The translations under genes and the position numbers were made by a program. The notes under the pieces were generated by a model, which was given only the letters and a program-made list of their open reading frames with translations, made no database searches and was not told where the DNA came from. From NCBI RefSeq assembly GCF_004342115.1, contig NZ_SMAC01000003.1, forward strand, positions 1 to 64,000: a stretch of 64,000 nt of DNA, read 5' to 3'. This DNA is from Mannheimia haemolytica (lineage in GTDB: Bacteria > Pseudomonadota > Gammaproteobacteria > Enterobacterales > Pasteurellaceae). Shown in pieces: positions 7,834 to 16,573 of the stretch; the stretch's first letter is position 1; each line of letters begins with the position of its first letter.

Positions 7834-10077
7834 ATGAAATTTAATATAATCACACGCATTTTGTTTCCGGTTTTGTGTATGGGAGGATCGCAAACTGCAT
7901 TGGCAGAGGAAAAGGCGAAAAATATTGCGGAGCTTGATACTGTGACGGTTTATGGCACTGTGGAAAACCCTAATTTTGAGAATTTCAGTAAAGCCGGCTC
8001 GGTGAGTTCTCGAGCAATGAATGTGAATGCAATGCAAAGTTTAGATAGTATTGTCCGTTCTGTCGCAGGTGGCTATACCCAAATTGACCCGGGGCAAGGG
8101 GGCGTGAGTGTGAATATTCGTAATATGAGTGGTCTTGGTCGGGTAAATACCTTAGTTGATGGCGTGCCACAAACACAGCTTGGTACATCAGCAAACGGCG
8201 GTGGTAAGTTCCACACTGATGGTAACGGGCCAATGAGCCAATTCAGCACTTTAATTGATCAAAATTTTTTAACCCGAGTTGATATTGCGAAAGGCTACAA
8301 CAATGGTGCAGCCGGATTGAATGCTTTAGCCGGTAGTGCTAATTTTAAAACGATTGATGTCGAAGATATTCTACTAGAACAACATAAAGTCGGCGTATTA
8401 AGCCGTTTTAATTATGGCAATAATGATCTGTGAAAAAACGGAATGCTTGCACTAGCCGGAAAAGTTGATGTGCTGGAAAGTGGTTCTCTTGGCAGTTTAT
8501 TGGCTTTTAGCAAAAGTAGTATCAGTCAAAATTATCGCCGAGGTAATGGCACAATGGCAACGGATTCTGCTTATATGCAAGGGTTAAAAAATCACCCTGA
8601 ATCTTATATGGGAAAAATGGCCTTTAAGCCAAATCAAGATTCAGAGTTTAAATTGTCCGGACGTCAATATAAAAATAGCTTAGTGGGGCGTAATATTGAT
8701 AGTGTGACCTATTCCTTAGAATCCAGTTACCAGCCTCAATCTGATTGGATTGATCTGAAATTCCTAACAGCAGTAACAGAAACTAAGCAAGATTTCCACG
8801 ATGATGCAAAACTATGGACATTAGAAGATGCCTCAACCAAAAACAAAATGTGGATGTTTGATTTGAATAACACCAGCCGTTTTGAGTCAGGGAAATTATC
8901 AGCATTATTGACTTATGGTATAAATTTAATGCGAAATAAATATTCCCGTGATTTACCGGAAAGTAAGAATAATGATGGAGCGATTAGCAATGCCGCTTTT
9001 GGGCCGGCAGGTAAGCAAAATATTGATTCCCTTTACCTAGACACCGAATGGAAATACGGCATTGTCACTTTAAATTCAAGTCTTCACTATTCACGCTATC
9101 AGTTAAAAGGATATAAGCCAGAATGCGATAGCGATGATATGGATTATTGTTTCCCTTCTTTTGGGTTTGATGTTAATAAAAAACATTATAAGTTGAATCC
9201 TTCTGCCACTTTAGCATTTCAGGTTGCTGATTGGTTTCAACCTTTTGTCAGTTACAAACAAACCTCCCGTTCGCCTAATGTGCAAGAAATGTTTAATACC
9301 AGTCGAAATGGCTTGAGTGTGAACCCGTTTTTGAAACCAGAAAGTGCGAAAACCTATGAGATTGGGTTTAATATTCATCAAGATAATGTATTACTCAATA
9401 ATGATATCTTGGGGCTAAAAGCGGTATATTTTAACTCACGCATTAAAGACTATTTGTATAACCTCTCGTTGTATGGTTGTGGGCCAACAGTATGTCGAAA
9501 TTCAAGTGATGCTACCAATGCCATACAGTTCCAAATTTATGTGAATCACCCTGAAAAGGTTAAAAATCGAGGTTGGGAAGTTGAGCTGGCTTACGATTCC
9601 GATAGCTTTTTTGTCAATGGTAGTTATACCCGAACTGAAAGCACAGCACCCACTTCAAAAGGTGCGACTATTCTTTATGGATTTGGCACTGAAGCTTATA
9701 CCCAGCTACCAAAAGATTATGCGACTTTGGAGCTAGGGGCTAAATTGCTGGATAAAAAATTAACACTGTCTAGCATTTTTAAATATACAGGCAAAGCGAA
9801 ACGTGTCGGTATTGATTTAGACGAAGATGGCAACATTATTCACGAGCAGTTACCGAATATTCCGGTGATTATCGATTTATATGCAAATTACAAAGTGAAT
9901 AAACATTTAACCTTAAAAGCCGGGGTACAAAATGTGATGAACCGAAATTATCTTGATGCCTTAAATGCGTATAACTCTTCCACCGCAGAAGAGTATGACT
10001 ATGATACAGACACCTATCGTTTCACAAATAGTGCCAGAGGTCGAACTTACACACTAGGGGCAGAGGTGCGTTTCTAG
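7834..10077 (+). pseudogene. TonB-dependent (haem-type) receptor interrupted by an in-frame TGA
   Basis: A single frame runs from ATG 7834 (GGAGA upstream) to 10077, broken only by TGA at 8431-8433; a second open part begins at 8443 in the same frame. The N-terminal part has a signal peptide (to about residue 25), a TonB-box-like DTVTVYG and a plug domain (VNIRNMSGLGRVNTLVDGV). The C-terminal part is a beta-barrel with SRSPNVQEMF and NPFLKPESAKTYEIGF, equivalents of the FRAP/NPNL signatures of haem receptors, and ends in Phe (GAEVRF). Without the stop it would be about 747 residues, normal for the family. The upstream ChaN-type gene points to haem. As read, the product is truncated in the plug-barrel junction and should be non-functional, unless the stop is an assembly error or is read through. 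Confidence 0.82.
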
Positions 10078-10086
10078 CTTGAAAGT

Positions 10087-10117
10087 GGCTTATTTTAACC
10101 AATAAGCCCTTTTTCTT
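10087..10117 (+). terminator. Terminator after the interrupted receptor gene
   Basis: The stem GGCTTATT (10087-10094) / AATAAGCC (10101-10108) has a 6-base loop followed by CTTTTTCTTT. It lies directly after the receptor stop. Confidence 0.75.
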
Positions 10118-10183
10118 TCCTGTACTGATGTTGAGATTCAAGGCATAATATCCAGAACGATGAATATTCAGCCGGTGTGTAAT

Positions 10184-10822
10184 ATGAAAAAATTTGTGGT
10201 TTTAATTTCAGGGAATGGTTCTAACCTACAAGCAATGATTGATGCGCAAAAATCTGCGGATACAAGCGGTCAAATTTGCGGTGTAATTTGCAATAAGGCA
10301 GATGCCTATGGGCTGATTCGAGCTAAACAGGCGGGAATCCCGACATTTGTATTTTCTCGTAAAGATTACCAAAGCAATGTGGAAATGGATCTTGCGATTG
10401 CCGAACAAATTGAGCAGTTAGGAGCTGAGTTAATTGTATTAGCCGGCTATATGAAAATTTTAACGCCTGAATTTACGCAACATTTTGCTGGCAAAATACT
10501 CAATATTCACCCTTCCTTATTACCTAAATACCCAGGGCTAAACACTTATCAAAGAGCGATAGAGGCTGGGGAAAGTGAACACGGCACGACTATTCATTTC
10601 GTGAATGAAGAAGTGGATGCTGGTGCGGTGGTATTACAAGCTAAAGTGCCGATTTATCCTGAAGATGAGATTGAAGATGTAATGGCTCGAGTGGTTGAGC
10701 AAGAACATCGATATTATCCGTTGGTGATTGAGTGGTTCTGTTCGGGTAGATTAGTTTCTCAGCACGGCAAAGCGTATTTAGACGGTAAACTACTGCCTGC
10801 TTGTGGATATGCAGAAGATTAA
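10184..10822 (+). CDS. purN: Phosphoribosylglycinamide formyltransferase
   Basis: PurN transfers a formyl group from 10-formyl-tetrahydrofolate to GAR in step three of purine synthesis. The 212-residue product has the N-terminal SGNGSNLQAM phosphate-binding loop, the catalytic Asn107 and His109 within ILNIHPSLLP, KYPGLNTY, and Asp145 in VDAGAVV. The ATG at 10184 is chosen over the in-frame ATG at 10160 because it gives the usual family length and MKKFVVLISG start; neither has a clear Shine-Dalgarno. purM, its partner in E. coli, is 16 kb away here, so the purMN operon is split. It stands alone between two haem-uptake loci and converges with hmuV. Confidence 0.95.
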   Translation: MKKFVVLISGNGSNLQAMIDAQKSADTSGQICGVICNKADAYGLIRAKQAGIPTFVFSRKDYQSNVEMDLAIAEQIEQLGAELIVLAGYMKILTPEFTQHFAGKILNIHPSLLPKYPGLNTYQRAIEAGESEHGTTIHFVNEEVDAGAVVLQAKVPIYPEDEIEDVMARVVEQEHRYYPLVIEWFCSGRLVSQHGKAYLDGKLLPACGYAED

Positions 10823-10842
10823 ACGATAGGGTGCATCGCACC

Positions 10843-11649
10843 CTAACTTTCAGCTAATGCAGGGCAAAGATAATATTGCCCGCTGTGAGGGCAATAGCGA
10901 CAGCCCATTTTCATTTCATACAGCTCATCTAATAAACAACTTTCTGCAATGGCTTTAGCGGACATTTCAGCAAATTTTTCTCCATTTTTTAGCATTAAGA
11001 TATGATCGGCTTGATTTATTGCCAATGCAGGATCGTGCAAAATCGCAATGATAGTTAAGCCTTGTTGTTTCAGCTTTTGTAGTAAGGAAAAAAGCTGATA
11101 TTGGTGATGAATATCCAAATGGTTGGTGGGTTCATCAAGCAAAAGCCAGCTTCCGCTTAAATCGGCATTCGGTTCAGGAACGAGCTGAGCCAGCACTCGA
11201 GCAATATGCGCTCGATGTTGTTCTCCACCGGAAAGTTGTATGCTACTTCTTTCTTTTAATGCGGTTAAAGACATTGTTTCCATAGCCCAAGCGGTTATTT
11301 TTTCATTAAATTTTGCAAATTCACTTTGGCGATATGGCTCTCTTCCGAGTTGTACCAATTCTTCTACTTTTAAGGGAAAGGCAATTTGGCTCTGTTGGCT
11401 GAGCATTGCCCGTTTTTGAGCCAGAGCATATCCGTTTAAGTCTGTTAAGCGTTGATGTTGATAAAATACGGCACTGTTAGTTTGTGCATTATTACCGCTT
11501 AAGGCTTTGAGCAAGGTTGTTTTGCCGGCTCCGTTTGGACCGATGATGGCGGTAAATTTTCCTTGTTCAAAGGCAATTTCTTGAATCTCCAGCAACTTTT
11601 TTTGTTGATGAACGATGCTTAAATTTTGGCAAGTTAATAAATTGCTCAT
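10843..11649 (-). CDS. hmuV: Haem ABC transporter ATP-binding protein
   Basis: A 268-residue ABC ATPase with Walker [10 protein letters not shown], signature LSGGEQHRAHIARVL and Walker B LLLDEPTNHLD, typical of the FecE/HmuV family that energises haem or siderophore uptake. The insertion VPEPNADLSGSWLLLDEPT is seen in HmuV proteins. The ATG at 11649 overlaps the permease stop (TAATG), indicating translational coupling. The longer in-frame extension upstream lies inside the permease gene and is rejected. Last gene of an hmuTUV operon. Confidence 0.88.
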   Translation of the reverse strand: MSNLLTCQNLSIVHQQKKLLEIQEIAFEQGKFTAIIGPNGAGKTTLLKALSGNNAQTNSAVFYQHQRLTDLNGYALAQKRAMLSQQSQIAFPLKVEELVQLGREPYRQSEFAKFNEKITAWAMETMSLTALKERSSIQLSGGEQHRAHIARVLAQLVPEPNADLSGSWLLLDEPTNHLDIHHQYQLFSLLQKLKQQGLTIIAILHDPALAINQADHILMLKNGEKFAEMSAKAIAESCLLDELYEMKMGCRYCPHSGQYYLCPALAES

Positions 11650-12635
11650 TAGATATGTTTCCCACTTTTCCATACCATTACTGCAAGGAATGGCGCACCA
11701 AATAAGGCGGTAAAAATACCAATCGGGATTTCTGCCGGGGCGGCTAGGGTTCTGGCAAGAGTATCTGCAATCATTAATAAGATTGCACCGCAAACTAAAC
11801 TATTGAGTAATAAATGGCGGTGGTTACTGCCTCCCAGTAAACGCATTAAATGTGGAATAACCAGCCCGACAAAGCCGATAGCCCCAACACAGGCAACGCT
11901 TGTGCCGGTTAATAAGGCAACGTAAAACACAAGACGGCGTTTGACTTTTGCAATGTCAAAACCAATGTATTGTGCATCTTCTTCACCTAATGTTAAGGCG
12001 TTTAACGCACGGTGTTCCCGCCAAATAAGTGGGCTACAAATGAAGACAACCGCAGCCATCATTGCCACCATTTGCCAATTCATACCTGCTAAAGATCCCA
12101 TACTCCAAAAGGTTAAACTACGAAGTTGGTTATCATCGGCAATATAAATCAGTATGCCGGTTAAAGCGCCACTAAATGCAGCTAGAGCAATACCAATTAA
12201 TAGCATAATGGCGATATGTAGTTGCCCGTTACGTTGAGAAAGTAAATAGAGCATAAAAGTCACCAGCCAGCCCCCTAAAAAGGCGGCAATAGGTAGAGCA
12301 TAATAGCTGATTGATTCCGGCAGTAGTGGCTGAATCACCACGATATATAATGCCGCAGCCAATGCAGCACCTGAAGAGACACCAATAATCCCCGGATCTA
12401 CTAACGGATTGCGAAACAGCCCTTGCATTGTTGCTCCGCTAATAGCGAGAGCTGCCCCGATGAATAATGTCCCTAGTAATCGAGGCAGGCGGATTTGCCA
12501 TAAAATATAGGCTGCACTTTCGCATTCAGCGTTGTTGCAGTGCCAAGCGGATAGGGGTAATGACATCGCCCCTAAATGGGTACAAACCACTAAGCTGATA
12601 ATTAAAGTGAAAATTAAGGTTAAATGCAGTTTCAA
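11649..12635 (-). CDS. hmuU: Haem ABC transporter permease (FecCD family)
   Basis: A 328-residue polytopic protein with about nine or ten transmembrane helices and FecCD-family signatures (RLPRLLGTLFIGAALAISGATMQG near residue 50, LVDPGIIGVSSGAALAA, and GFVGLVIPHLMRLLGG in the C-terminal half). It forms the inner-membrane channel for haem delivered by HmuT. The frame opens with a TTG at 12635 ten bases after the hmuT stop, with GGA upstream; no closer ATG gives the complete first helix, so a TTG start is likely. It overlaps hmuV by one base. Confidence 0.88.
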   Translation of the reverse strand: MKLHLTLIFTLIISLVVCTHLGAMSLPLSAWHCNNAECESAAYILWQIRLPRLLGTLFIGAALAISGATMQGLFRNPLVDPGIIGVSSGAALAAALYIVVIQPLLPESISYYALPIAAFLGGWLVTFMLYLLSQRNGQLHIAIMLLIGIALAAFSGALTGILIYIADDNQLRSLTFWSMGSLAGMNWQMVAMMAAVVFICSPLIWREHRALNALTLGEEDAQYIGFDIAKVKRRLVFYVALLTGTSVACVGAIGFVGLVIPHLMRLLGGSNHRHLLLNSLVCGAILLMIADTLARTLAAPAEIPIGIFTALFGAPFLAVMVWKSGKHI

Positions 12636-12645
12636 AGCGTATCCG

Positions 12646-13500
12646 TTATTTTAAACAAGGTTGAATAGTGGTGAGAATTTGGTGTGCATATTGAGCAGTG
12701 TAAGGCCCAAATCCCAAGGCATCTAAAATATTGATTGCAAAAACACAGCCTTTTTTGCCCGCTTGTGTATTTGTGAGTTGGGCGTATTGTGGGCTGGATT
12801 CTGCTAATTTACTGATCGTTGCAGATTCTTTTGCCTGATTACGGGAGGCTAATAAAATAACATCGGCATTGCTTGCAGCTAAAGCCTCATTGGCGAGTGG
12901 CTTATTGCCCTCAGCATTGAAACTATTGTTTAGATTTAACAAGGTTAAGAAATGATCACCCACACTCTTTTTCCCTAGCCCAAAGATACCTTGCGATGCA
13001 GTGTCAATCAGCACTAAGACTTCTTTGTCAGTAGAATGTTGGCTACGAATGTCGGCTAATTTTTTTTCATCTGCCAGAATGGTTTCTGTTAATTGTTTTG
13101 CCTCTGATTCTGCACCAATCGCCTTGGCAATTTGCTGAATATCCTCACGAATCCCTGCTAAGCTCGGTTTCTCTCCTAAGTGAAGTAATGGAATACCGCT
13201 GGCTTTAATTTGCTCAATAACTGCGTTAGGGCCGGCATCAGGGGCTAAAATAATCAAATCTGGGGTTAAAGAGAGAATACCTTCAGCAGAAAGCTGGCGA
13301 CGATAACCGATTTTAGGTTTTTTCTCCATTATCGTTTGAGGTTTAACTGAAGTGGTATCCACACCGACTAACTTATCAGCTTTTCCTAGTGCTGCGACAA
13401 TTTCGGAAGCATAGCCCGCAGTTGAAACAATTTTTTCTGCCGCCTTTGTGGTATTTAAACACATTGATAGGGCAATGAAAGAAAAAAGTAAGGTTCTCAT
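12646..13500 (-). CDS. hmuT: Haem-binding periplasmic protein
   Basis: A 284-residue precursor with a cleavable signal peptide (MRTLLFSFIALSMCLNTTKAA) and a TroA/BtuF-like fold: GYASEIVAALGKADKLVGVDTTS, the middle motif SLTPDLIILAPDAGP and C-terminal ALGFGPYTAQYAHQI. It binds haem after outer-membrane passage and hands it to HmuUV. The ATG at 13500 is preceded by TGGAG at proper spacing; the upstream ATG at 13512 is itself part of that Shine-Dalgarno and is rejected. First gene of hmuTUV, divergent from the receptor gene, with a shared Fur-like box. Confidence 0.88.
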   Translation of the reverse strand: MRTLLFSFIALSMCLNTTKAAEKIVSTAGYASEIVAALGKADKLVGVDTTSVKPQTIMEKKPKIGYRRQLSAEGILSLTPDLIILAPDAGPNAVIEQIKASGIPLLHLGEKPSLAGIREDIQQIAKAIGAESEAKQLTETILADEKKLADIRSQHSTDKEVLVLIDTASQGIFGLGKKSVGDHFLTLLNLNNSFNAEGNKPLANEALAASNADVILLASRNQAKESATISKLAESSPQYAQLTNTQAGKKGCVFAINILDALGFGPYTAQYAHQILTTIQPCLK

Positions 13501-13531
13501 TTTATACTCCATTTGATTTTTATCTAAACTT

Positions 13532-13552
13532 AAATAATAATAATTATTATTT
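13532..13552. promoter_or_regulatory. Fur box between hmuT and haem receptor
   Basis: AATAATAATAATTATTATT within this near-palindrome matches the 19-bp Fur consensus at about 15 positions. It lies 32 bases upstream of hmuT and about 78 bases upstream of the divergent receptor ATG, so it could control both. Confidence 0.7.
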
Positions 13553-13629
13553 CAATTTTCAATTAAAATGATATAGTGTTAACATTTTTTTAACATTAAA
13601 CGGATTAAACTAACTAGAGGATCTAAAAT

Positions 13630-15789
13630 ATGCAAATAAAGCAAACTGTATTAGCAATAGCGATTACTCCCTTTATTTCTCAACTCTCCTTAGCTCAAGA
13701 AACAAAGATTAGTAGCATTGAACTAGATACTATTGAAGTAAATGAGCAGCAGGAGAACCTACTTAAACAGCAAGCGGTGATGAGCAATGAAGATTTAGTA
13801 CGTTATAGTACTGATATGGGCGTTCCGCAAACAGGCCGCTTTGGCCCACAAGGGTTTAATATCCGTGGTGTTGAAGGTAATCAAGTGGCAGTAACAGTTG
13901 ATGGCATATCGCAAGCAGCATCAAATAACTATGCCACCTTTAGTCGCTATAGTTACTACAATAAATCTCGCCCTGAAATCGATACTGAATTAATGAGCGA
14001 TGTAACCATTGAAAAAGGCTCAAGCACAAAAGTAGGCAATGGGGCATTAGGCGGCTCTGTGAACTATAAAACTAAAACCGTAAGTGATATTTTAATGAAA
14101 GGTCGCCAATTTGGTGGGATGTTGAAATATACCTATAACGGTCAAAATAAAGAGAATATTGAGACGGCAGGTATTGCTGCGGATGGTCAATATGCGGATG
14201 CTTTGGTTATGTATAGCCACCGTCAAGGACACGAAACACAAACAACGTCTAAAGGTCCGGATATTATGGGAAGTGGTCGTGGTTTACCAAATCCTTACAA
14301 AAATAATCAATACAGCTACTTGGCAAAATTAGGGCTAAAATGGAATGATGAAAATCGCCTTGAATTAAAAACTTCTAAGCAACGCAGTAAAAACGCCGGT
14401 CAAGAGCTTTCTTATTCTACCGTCACATTACGTGATTTTTTGGATGTGCAGGAAATTGAAACTTATGGCGTTACTTATTTATACACTCCAAAAAACAGTA
14501 TTCTTGAAAATATTAAAGTTGCGGTAACCAAACAGGATACTGAAATTTCAGGTATTAACGATCAAATCACTATTGCCCGTGGTACAAAAACAGATAATAC
14601 CAAACGGGCTTTTAATACTAAAAATGTTGAAGGTAGCTTAGGTGTTACATTCAAGCCTGTTGATCTAGGTAATACCGAACATAAATTGTCAACGGAATTA
14701 GGCTATGGTGTATCTGATTTCAGTTTTGATATGCAAACCTATACAGCAGGTATTACGCCAACCGATCAAAATATGCAGTCTCCGGCAAAAACCAAGTCTT
14801 TCCATATTTTGATGGGAGACTCTATTTTACTGACACAAAATCTATCTGCTCATTTAAATGCTCGATATGAGCAGTCGAAATTACATTCTGATGATAATAG
14901 TTTGTCAGATAAAACCTTTAACAATTGGGCGGGAGATATTGGTTTAAATTATCAGCTCTCTCCTGTATGGCAAATTGGCTATAAACTCAGCCGTGGTTTT
15001 AGAACACCTACCGCAAGTGAAATGTTCTTTAACCGTGAAGTTCAAGGGCGTGGAGCAAGCCAAACTTTCTTAGCAAATACTAACTTAAAACCGGAAACAA
15101 GCTTAGGTAATGAAATTTCACTGGTAGGTAATGGTTCATTAGGTAGCTTGAGCGTAGCCGCTTACCATACCCACTATAGAAATCTGATTGATCTTGCCAC
15201 TATTGGTAACAATATTTACCAATCGCAAAATGTTAACCGAGCTAAAATCAAAGGTGTTGATATTAACGGAACTTTAGACTTAAACACAGCGTGGAATGCA
15301 ATTCCACAAGGCTTTGAGCTTAATGGTGGATTTGGTTATGCTCGTGGCAAACGTAATGATGGTACCGACTTACTCACGGTTCAACCGTTAAAAGCATTGT
15401 TCGGCATAGGTTATCGAGCTGTGAACAATGACTGGGCGATACACCTAAACGGCACATACACACAAGGCAAAAAAGCAAAATATGCACAACAGTATGCTAT
15501 TTTAGCCAATACTGGGTATTTAAGTTACGATAAATCATTAACCACTTACCCATACTTAAGTAATTCAGCCACCGTATTTGACTTAGTTGCACACAAAAAG
15601 TTTGGAGAAAGAGCGATTGTTAAAGTTGGGGTTTATAATCTCTTTAATAAAAAATATTGGACTTGGGATAGTTTAAGAACTATTGGTATAACTAGTCCTG
15701 GAGTTGCCAACAGTATAACTGGCGAAGGCTTAAATCGTTACCTTGCTCCAGAGCGCTATGTAATGGCATCAGTGGAGTTTAAATTTTAG
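13630..15789 (+). CDS. TonB-dependent haemoglobin/haem receptor
   Basis: A 719-residue outer-membrane receptor. Signal peptide to about residue 22 (LSLAQ), TonB-box-like LDTIEVNE, plug domain with GPQGFNIRGVEGNQVAVTVDG, then a 22-strand-type barrel with LSRGFRTPTASEMFF (FRAP-box equivalent) and ANTNLKPETSLGNEIS (NPNL equivalent), ending in Phe (ASVEFKF). This is the TonB-dependent haemoglobin/transferrin/lactoferrin receptor family. The FRAP/NPNL motifs and the divergent hmuTUV operon favour haem or haemoglobin as ligand. Unlike the receptor at 7834-10077 it is uninterrupted. It is preceded by AGAGGA and a Fur-like site. The exact ligand cannot be read from the sequence. Confidence 0.88.
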   Translation: MQIKQTVLAIAITPFISQLSLAQETKISSIELDTIEVNEQQENLLKQQAVMSNEDLVRYSTDMGVPQTGRFGPQGFNIRGVEGNQVAVTVDGISQAASNNYATFSRYSYYNKSRPEIDTELMSDVTIEKGSSTKVGNGALGGSVNYKTKTVSDILMKGRQFGGMLKYTYNGQNKENIETAGIAADGQYADALVMYSHRQGHETQTTSKGPDIMGSGRGLPNPYKNNQYSYLAKLGLKWNDENRLELKTSKQRSKNAGQELSYSTVTLRDFLDVQEIETYGVTYLYTPKNSILENIKVAVTKQDTEISGINDQITIARGTKTDNTKRAFNTKNVEGSLGVTFKPVDLGNTEHKLSTELGYGVSDFSFDMQTYTAGITPTDQNMQSPAKTKSFHILMGDSILLTQNLSAHLNARYEQSKLHSDDNSLSDKTFNNWAGDIGLNYQLSPVWQIGYKLSRGFRTPTASEMFFNREVQGRGASQTFLANTNLKPETSLGNEISLVGNGSLGSLSVAAYHTHYRNLIDLATIGNNIYQSQNVNRAKIKGVDINGTLDLNTAWNAIPQGFELNGGFGYARGKRNDGTDLLTVQPLKALFGIGYRAVNNDWAIHLNGTYTQGKKAKYAQQYAILANTGYLSYDKSLTTYPYLSNSATVFDLVAHKKFGERAIVKVGVYNLFNKKYWTWDSLRTIGITSPGVANSITGEGLNRYLAPERYVMASVEFKF

Positions 15790-15844
15790 AGATAAGCATT
15801 AAATGTAAGAGTTAATTTTTACGTACTTATTTCTTTATAGTAAT

Positions 15845-15906
15845 AAACAAGCGGTTAATTTTGGCCCATTTTTTGTAAAAAATTAAACAAATTTAACCGC
15901 TTGTTT
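15845..15906. terminator. Paired uptake-signal terminator
   Basis: AAACAAGCGGTTAA (15845-15858) and TTAACCGCTTGTTT (15893-15906) form a perfect 14-bp inverted repeat after the receptor gene. The spacer contains a second small hairpin (TTTTTTGTAAAAAA). Confidence 0.65.
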
Positions 15907-15998
15907 CTGGATAGTAGATAAAAACAAAATGCTTTCCTATCTGCAATAAACAGCTATTAAAAAGCCACTTATCAGAGCGGACTCATTTTACTTTTTAT

Positions 15999-16394
15999 CT
16001 ATTTTTGAGGTGTGCAACCTTTATATAAAATTTCACTTGCGGGGCTTTGGATATTTACTGATGCTTTACGGTGGTTGGTAAATTCCATTGGATCACCGTA
16101 AAGGCTGAAATTGTTTTCGTCACCAAAGTTAGTGCCGGTTGCATCTGTCGTGTATAGGTTGATCGGCATAAAACGTTTTTTACCGCTTAATTTTGCCTCA
16201 GCATAGGTTGGAATGCCTTGTTTATTGAAGCCGTATTTCACGCTTAATTTTTTGCCGTTTTGGCAGCTATACTTAACAGTTGAGGTTTTTACGGTGCTTT
16301 CGTGGGCTTCTCTTGCATCACTTTGTTCACCTGCTGCATGGGCTAAATTGCTTACAATCATGGCAGTTGTTGCGAATATCATCAATTTTTTCAT
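15999..16394 (-). CDS. ACP-like secreted adhesin / lysozyme inhibitor
   Basis: A 131-residue secreted protein with a clear signal peptide (MKKLMIFATTAMIVSNLAHA). The mature domain strongly resembles Neisseria adhesin complex protein: TVKYSCQNGKKLSVKYGFNK, an MPINL block and a C-terminal YKGCTPQK, with one cysteine at each end able to form the conserved disulfide. Neisserial ACP has a MliC-like fold and inhibits C-type lysozyme as well as aiding adherence. By analogy this protein would protect against host lysozyme; that role is inference from similarity. AAGGAG precedes the ATG. It is monocistronic, between the haem locus and the peptide transporter operon. Confidence 0.75.
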   Translation of the reverse strand: MKKLMIFATTAMIVSNLAHAAGEQSDAREAHESTVKTSTVKYSCQNGKKLSVKYGFNKQGIPTYAEAKLSGKKRFMPINLYTTDATGTNFGDENNFSLYGDPMEFTNHRKASVNIQSPASEILYKGCTPQK

Positions 16395-16530
16395 ATATTC
16401 TCCTTTAAATAAGCGTTATCTTAGTTCAGATAACGTATTGTTTAGAAAGTGAGTTTTATATAAAGTTCCATATTTTTTCAAAAAATTGAAATAAAATATC
16501 AAAATTACAATGTTTTGCTAGCATAAAATG

Positions 16531-16565
16531 ACAAGGTCTTGTTTTTTGGTAGAATAAGACCTTGT
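16531..16565 (-). terminator. Terminator of the opp-like operon
   Basis: The perfect 10-bp stem ACAAGGTCTT (16531-16540) / AAGACCTTGT (16556-16565) lies nine bases beyond the stop of the double ATPase. On the minus strand a modest T-rich stretch (CATTTTATG) follows. Confidence 0.55.
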
Positions 16566-16573
16566 GGAAGGGG

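Noticed and set aside
8443..10077. Treating the second half of the interrupted receptor as an independent gene
   Set aside because: It lacks a signal peptide, Shine-Dalgarno and plug, and is in the same frame as the first half; it is the barrel of one broken gene.
11650..11793. 48-residue N-terminal extension of hmuV
   Set aside because: It overlaps the permease gene and encodes no conserved sequence; the TAATG overlap gives the true start.
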